Shown piece by piece: positions 59,108-64,000 of a DNA stretch of 64,000 nucleotides (position 1 is its first letter; each line of letters begins with the position of its first letter). The stretch is from contig NC_050476.1 of NCBI RefSeq assembly GCF_013373865.1, positions 18,799,686-18,863,685 on the forward strand, in the 5' to 3' direction. The DNA is from Monomorium pharaonis. Taxonomy: Eukaryota; Arthropoda; Insecta; Hymenoptera; Formicidae. The translations under genes were made by a program, and so were the position numbers. The notes under the pieces were generated by a model, which had not been told where the DNA came from, did not search any database, and worked only from the letters and a program-made list of their open reading frames with translations.

Positions 59108-59400
59108 TATTGCATCGATTGAAAATGAACTCTTTGGCTCTTTGGTCAAAAATGATCAAAAAGAGGTTATATTGCCGGCCGCTCTTCACTCTTCACTGCA
59201 CTTCAGTGCAACCTCTTTGCTTCAGTGCGCACTTGCGCAGCAGTGCACACCAACTACACCAAACACCAAGTGGCAAGTGCACACTGCACACCACACACTG
59301 CCGCACCACAAACACACCATAGGCACACATACATTTTAAGGCCAACTAATTTGAAAATAGATGTCGCCATCTTCCAGGTTAGTAATAAATTTTACCATCA
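59108..59400 (-). promoter_or_regulatory. SCO1 5' UTR and promoter region
   Basis: A GC-richer, CA/CACTGC-rich block just upstream of the SCO1 ATG, unlike the AT-rich flanks. On the SCO1 strand, AAGATGGCGAC at 59363-59373 resembles the YY1/Pho-type site often found at starts of housekeeping and mitochondrial genes. The open frames across the block are low complexity. Confidence 0.4.
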
Positions 59401-60084
59401 ATAGTAAATCTTTTATCGAAAGTCGAAAACCAATTTAACATGCAATTTTTTATAGTAAATTAAAAAAAATAAATGTATTAATCAGATAAAACCTTGATAA
59501 CTTTACCGATCGTCTGTAATCTTCATTTTTTCGATAAATTTAATAAAAATATTAATTCTAAAAAATCGTAGTGTTACAAAAGAATTCGACAAAATAAATA
59601 AAACACATAATTTATTTGTTGCTTATCATGCTTTTGTGAAAATTATGCATGATAACAAAGAGTAAAATTGAACAAAAACAATTTCTTTCTTATTATACAG
59701 TTTCTCATGCTATAAAATTAAAATGTTAATTATAATCTTAATTGTTTAATCATTACTGTGCATAAGTACGTACAATATTATTTCTCCATACACTATTTCC
59801 CTTACAATTTTATACATATTAAATAATCAATTTGACTTAATTCCCACAAGCTATATCAGTTCGAGACGATATTTTATTCCACATATAGTATACAAAGAAA
59901 TGTCAGTTACAAAAATGCATGCGCGTGATGATGTCAAGCTGACAGATGGCATATTTCTCAAAATTTTTAATTTCAGTATTTACAGAGATCTCCCAAATTA
60001 TAATTCGCAAAAGAATTCGAAAGATATCGATGAGAAAACGGATATTGATGATCGAACTAACACTTATACATCAGTACAGAAGTT
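59401..60084. other. Spacer between SCO1 and prefoldin 1
   Basis: AT-rich; includes the probable prefoldin 3' UTR. No other feature supported. Confidence 0.6.
59873..59878 (-). promoter_or_regulatory. Candidate polyadenylation signal of prefoldin 1 (AATAAA)
   Basis: Minus-strand AATAAA about 207 bases after the prefoldin stop codon, before the SCO1 promoter region. Confidence 0.4.
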
Positions 60085-60465
60085 TTAACCCGAGGTCTCC
60101 TTGCTCTGCTTTTGCTGAATCATTTCTCTGATTTCGTTTTCGCTCTCCTTCAAACTCCGCTGTAGGTACGCTTTGTTGTTCTCCAGAGTCTTGATCTTCT
60201 CATCGGACGTTTTTATCCTAGTTTCTAAATTGTCCTTAACATTGTTCATCTTATTTAAGAGGAACATTCGACCGACGGACTCGTACATCCTTGTGTCGTT
60301 GGGAAGAGTACCGATCTCCTTCATAGTGAGCTCCGTCCGCTGCTTCGTGCCCCGCAACTTGCCAATTTGTATATCAGCCAATTTTAGCTTCTGCTTGGTA
60401 TCTACCATCTTCTCGTGCAACTTTGAGAAGGCCTGCTTTAATTCTTCATCCAGTACCTTCGACAT
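60085..60465 (-). CDS. PFDN1: Prefoldin subunit 1 (complete, single coding exon)
   Basis: Beta-type subunit of the hexameric prefoldin co-chaperone, which passes unfolded actin and tubulin to the CCT chaperonin in the cytosol. The 126-residue protein (human about 122) is a coiled-coil hairpin. Residues about 5-45 form the first helix (ELKQAFSKLHEKMVDTKQKL), and about 46-75 form the beta-hairpin region with the family motif TMKEIGTLPNDTRMYESVGRMF. The second, highly charged helix runs about 80-120. The ATG at 60465 follows stops in frame upstream. The next gene on the same strand is SCO1; the NXF-like gene is divergent on the other side. Confidence 0.95.
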   Translation of the reverse strand: MSKVLDEELKQAFSKLHEKMVDTKQKLKLADIQIGKLRGTKQRTELTMKEIGTLPNDTRMYESVGRMFLLNKMNNVKDNLETRIKTSDEKIKTLENNKAYLQRSLKESENEIREMIQQKQSKETSG

Positions 60466-60893
60466 CCTTGATTATCACAGTGTTGTAAATGAATAAACTT
60501 ATGAAAAATCACCCCCTAAAAATATTTAAGTAAGAAAAAACTTATAAAAATTGCCCTTGATCTTCATGTTAACAGTAATAATTATGTAATATTAAGTTAA
60601 AATATCAATTTTTAGTATATGTATAGATTCTTTAGTTCGTTTTTTTCCCCCATTACTCTAAGAGTAAACTTGCATAATTTATCTTTTCTCTTTTACTCTT
60701 TAATATAAAAAGAAAAAGAAGAAAAATAAACCCTGCAAGAAGTTTAATCCTAAGGTATAAAATTAGATAAAAAAACAAGACTTTTAATAAATCAGTACTT
60801 TTTGGCTAAACTTATACTACTTTTCTCTCTATATTAGAAAGAAAAAGACTAACTGTGTGCAAAAAGTTTAGTTTAAAAAAAATAGAATGTTTG

Positions 60894-61296
60894 CCCTGGT
60901 GGAAATTTTTCTCAGAATTTTTCATATAATTTTTCAAAATTTAAGGGTAAATTTCAGAATTATTCAGAATTTCCTTAATATGTATAATAATCTTAGAACT
61001 TTTTAAAAAATACAACCTTTTTTATACAAAGTGGAACACTTTTCACAAAAGTCGAGAAAGTCTATGTCTTTTATAGAATTCATATATGTGAATTCTACAT
61101 ATCCCAAGATTTCTAAGATTTCTTTGCTATGATTTTTTATAAAATCTTATAAAATCTGAAAAAAATTAAGTATTTCTTAAAAATTATAGGACAAAAAATT
61201 TTAGAATATTTCAAAATTCACATTTATATAAAAAAGAAAAGATGTAGACTTCCTCAAAAGCAAATTACAGAAAAATTCTGAGGAAAATTTTCATGG
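60894..61296. mobile_element. CCTGGTGGAAA-ended element, second copy
   Basis: CCCTGGTGGAAATTTTTCTC at the left, AGGAAAATTTTCATGG at the right. Resembles 54867-55339 without the nested insert. Confidence 0.5.
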
Positions 61297-61408
61297 TTAT
61301 GTTTATTATACTGACTGATTTATTTATTATTCAGCACTCGAAAAAAATCGCCTTTACAAAACAAGTACTTCAAATAATAAATTGAGTAGAATTTTTAATT
61401 TATCTTAC

Positions 61409-61640
61409 CTAGAATTTTTTTGCAACACCGTCGTAAAATATACTTTATTCACGTACAATCTTTTCTGATCTTTCCTAACCATATACGACAACTACCGCAA
61501 ACGTAAGTACAGATGTGAAGTGAGTCACCGAGTCACGTTCCGTTCCGTCACATTTCGATTATCGATGCCAGTGAGTGGCAAGTGCGTCGATACTGGTCGA
61601 TACATTCGATATCTTCAAACTTCATACATCGCATTCTAAC
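61409..61640. promoter_or_regulatory. Probable divergent promoter region between prefoldin 1 (-) and NXF-like gene (+)
   Basis: GC-richer patch inside an AT-rich 2 kb gap between two head-to-head genes. It has splice donors on both strands: minus CTAG|gtaaga (exon edge 61409) and plus AAAC|gtaagt (exon edge 61502), as expected for 5' UTR exons leaving in opposite directions. A DRE-like TATCGAT lies at 61560-61566, with further TCGATA copies near 61577-61595. The donors are seen; the promoter is inferred. Confidence 0.4.
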
Positions 61641-62455
61641 CTAACATAATCTCAAAAATTTATAAATGATGTAAATTAAAAAAAGATGTAAATGAAATAT
61701 TAAAATAATCTAGTTTTGTGAAAAACGTTGGAAGAGTTATTCAGCAATTCAACAATCTAAGATTTTAATAGGATAATTATCCCAAGTGTATATAACCTCA
61801 AAAGAAAGAGTACACATGAAGGCATATATTACACCTGTAGAGCTTGCTAAAAAAATAAATACATAAATAAGAGAAGATTCTTTATAGAGCGAACATTTCT
61901 AAAATTGAAGTAAGGTTTGTAATAAAATATTAATATTTATTCATCAATTTACAATTGTTATTCGAGATGAAAAATTTTATTTGTAGTAGAATGTAAATAT
62001 TAAGCATTTATATATTTTTTTTCTTTGAAAACCAAGTGTTTTTCTTTATTTTAATGTAGAATTTATCTTATTATTCTTTTTATTCTTCTAAAAAATCAAG
62101 AGTACGAGATATTTCATAATTTTATGTCAAAGTATAAACTATAATATATTTCATAAACTATTAATTTTTTGATACTTTATCTTAATTTTTTTATATGCAG
62201 AATAAATAGAACAATCTTATTACGTTAAAAAAGATCATATAATTCCTTTTTTAAAATAGCAATAAAGTTGAAAAATTAGTTTTTTCAAACATTGATTTTA
62301 CTCTCTCATTTGTCCTCCTTTCCATAAATCTTTTATCTGAATATTTTTTCATCTTCCATATTTTTCAAAGTATTCAATCTATTAAATTTAATTTTTTTAC
62401 TTATTTAATTTTTTAAATTCTATTATATCCATTATAACATTATTATATCAATCAG

Positions 62456-62514
62456 GTGATTTGTGATCTGGTGATTGTGGAGAGATTAGGAGGAGCTGCT
62501 CTTCCTTGATAACA
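62456..62514 (+). other. 5' UTR segment of the NXF-like gene
   Basis: An acceptor (tatcaatcag) at 62455 could join to the donor at 61503. A TGA in frame at 62464-62466 blocks coding use upstream of the ATG at 62515. Confidence 0.4.
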
Positions 62515-64000
62515 ATGGCATCACCAACAAAGTCTGAGGCGAAGCTGACGGCAACGATAGATCAGACTTCATGGGAGCCGTACCGGATTACATACATGAA
62601 ACCAGCTTTCGACAGCCTCGAGATGACTCTCGCATGTCGCAAGGACATCTGGCACAAGTTTATCGTCTTCAACGGCGGCCTATATATGCGCACCGATGTC
62701 CTACGTGCCTTCGTAAACGCTTGTGAACCGGCACTTCTAATACCGATCATGTACACCGTCGAAAACAACAATAAGACTACGTTCCTTGCCAAGTGCGCCA
62801 GCAACGCTATCGAAAACCTTGTGAAGCAGGGGCTATGCGTGACGTTGCCGGGTGGCCAAGAACTGTATATGGACATCGTTCTCGGTTATCTCAGCGGACA
62901 GGAGCTGCAGGTGAACACAAACAAGATCATCGCAGAAGCTTTGCACACCCGATACGAGCCGATAAGAAAGGTGTTCAATCTGGACAACTTCGAGAATGAA
63001 AAGGCGCTTGGCTCGATATTCTGCCCAATCTCCATACCAAAGATCTTCGATCTGGTGCTGCGCTGCAGCAAGGTGGGCATCATGAGTAACAACCGCGAGG
63101 CCGTTGGTGGGCGGCTGCCAGTCCGCGAGCTCAGCCTGCGATACAATAAGCTCACGGCGATTATCCTATTTGACAAATTCTTCAGTTACCACTTGACCAA
63201 GCTGGATCTGCGCCACAATCAGATCTTGGACGTGGAGTATCTGCGTTACTTCTCCGAGTTCAAGATAAGCGAACTCTGGCTAGATGGAAATCCACTGTGC
63301 ACCAGGTATATCAACTCTCAGGACTACATACAGGCAGTGAAGAACGTTTTCCCGCATTTGCAAAAACTCGACGGAGTCGTCATAGGAATGGAGCAAAAGT
63401 TCGTACCGAATGTACAAAACTATTATCTTGGCAACGGATCGAGGATACCTCTGATCAGGCAGTTTGTCAAACACTTCTTCACACTGTACGATCAAGAGGA
63501 TAGAATAGTTATGCACGGCCTATACGACAAGAACGCATTCTACTCCATGACGCTAGGCAGTATAACGAATCACGCACACAAAGAGATTATGAAGACGTTT
63601 TCCACGAACAGAAATCTGTTGAAATTCGCCGACTACGCCAAGTGTCATGAGTTCCTATTCTGTGGACCTGAGAAAATAATCGCCGCGCTGCAGCGGCAAC
63701 CACCGACGATGCATGATCTCAAGACGATTCAAATCGACCTGTTGCACGAAGACGATAATCACCTGGTCATCTCTGTACAAGGACTGTTCGCATTTCGACC
63801 AATGATCTATCCGCCTATGTTGTACAATAGAACCTTCGTTATCGTGCGAAAGGAGGACAACGAGTATGCCATCGTTAACGATCAGTATTACATCGATGGT
63901 ACGCCCGCCAATGCGGGTAATGAGATGAAATTTGATCCGAGACCCGTGCCCAAATTTACTCCAATGGTACTCAGCGTGTCAGAGAAGGAGCAACTGCTTA
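62515..64000 (+). CDS. NXF-family nuclear RNA export factor, divergent paralog (3' end beyond the window)
   Basis: The frame runs uninterrupted and without introns from the ATG for 495 codons to the window edge. The layout is that of NXF1/TAP: a divergent RNA-binding domain at about 45-122, a leucine-rich repeat domain at about 200-262 ending in SELWLDGNPLC, and an NTF2-like domain at about 312-460. The NTF2-like part has IRQFVKHFFTLYD, TFSTNRNLLKF and EYAIVNDQYYI. A UBA/TAP-C domain should follow; its usual lead-in (LSVSEKEQLL) is the last thing seen. NXF proteins pair with p15/NXT1 and move RNA through nuclear pores; Drosophila Nxf2 and Nxf3 instead serve the piRNA pathway. The protein lacks the long Arg-rich N-terminal segment of NXF1, and its RNA-binding domain matches NXF1 poorly. 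I therefore infer a paralog, not the main export factor; which one is unresolved. Confidence 0.85.
   Translation, partial: MASPTKSEAKLTATIDQTSWEPYRITYMKPAFDSLEMTLACRKDIWHKFIVFNGGLYMRTDVLRAFVNACEPALLIPIMYTVENNNKTTFLAKCASNAIENLVKQGLCVTLPGGQELYMDIVLGYLSGQELQVNTNKIIAEALHTRYEPIRKVFNLDNFENEKALGSIFCPISIPKIFDLVLRCSKVGIMSNNREAVGGRLPVRELSLRYNKLTAIILFDKFFSYHLTKLDLRHNQILDVEYLRYFSEFKISELWLDGNPLCTRYINSQDYIQAVKNVFPHLQKLDGVVIGMEQKFVPNVQNYYLGNGSRIPLIRQFVKHFFTLYDQEDRIVMHGLYDKNAFYSMTLGSITNHAHKEIMKTFSTNRNLLKFADYAKCHEFLFCGPEKIIAALQRQPPTMHDLKTIQIDLLHEDDNHLVISVQGLFAFRPMIYPPMLYNRTFVIVRKEDNEYAIVNDQYYIDGTPANAGNEMKFDPRPVPKFTPMVLSVSEKEQLL

Larger units (their letters stand above)
60466..62514. other. Divergent intergenic region, prefoldin 1 to NXF-like gene
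   Basis: Holds a foldback element (60894-61296), the GC-richer promoter patch and putative 5' UTR introns of both genes. From 61,640 to 62,455 it is plain AT-rich sequence. Confidence 0.6.

Noticed and set aside
59074..59339. Open frames over the SCO1 promoter
   Set aside because: Low-complexity CACTGC/CACACC sequence antisense to SCO1 exon 1 and its 5' UTR.

Overview
This 64 kb window is insect nuclear DNA. It is AT-rich and has large introns with canonical GT..AG junctions, long CT/GA and AT microsatellites, and many short non-coding inverted-repeat elements. The protein families and this texture suggest a hymenopteran, quite possibly an ant. The order-level call is inference. I saw no bacterial, viral, rRNA, CRISPR or intact tRNA feature.

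Layout: (1) 1-21,873 holds no gene I can support, only diverged dispersed repeats, foldback elements and microsatellites. (2) 21,874-54,570 (+) is one complete, 12-coding-exon gene for a class B GPCR of the parathyroid-hormone-receptor type. All exon junctions keep phase, and the spliced frame encodes 582 residues with six ectodomain cysteines and seven membrane helices. Its introns (12.2 kb down to 82 bp) carry most of the mobile-element debris. (3) 56,925-59,107 (-) is a complete four-exon SCO1, the mitochondrial copper chaperone for cytochrome c oxidase. (4) 60,085-60,465 (-) is a single-exon prefoldin subunit 1. (5) 62,515-64,000 (+) is the 5' part of an intronless, divergent NXF-family RNA export factor, cut by the window end at the start of its UBA-like domain. 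Prefoldin 1 and the NXF gene are divergently arranged around a probable shared promoter near 61.4-61.6 kb.

The genes do not form a pathway: one is a cell-surface hormone receptor and three are housekeeping or RNA-handling genes. The most interesting points are these. The receptor's visible start exon encodes only four residues and no signal peptide, implying an unseen alternative first exon or an unusual N-terminus. Its C-terminal tail could take several forms through weak or read-through splice sites. The NXF gene looks like a fast-evolving paralog. Several families of long-armed foldback elements occur here, including three related copies inside one gene, a run of three adjacent palindromes, one element nested in another, and an approximately 720 bp imperfect palindrome just upstream of a coding exon.

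I did not find a new enzymatic or defence system, and I do not claim one.
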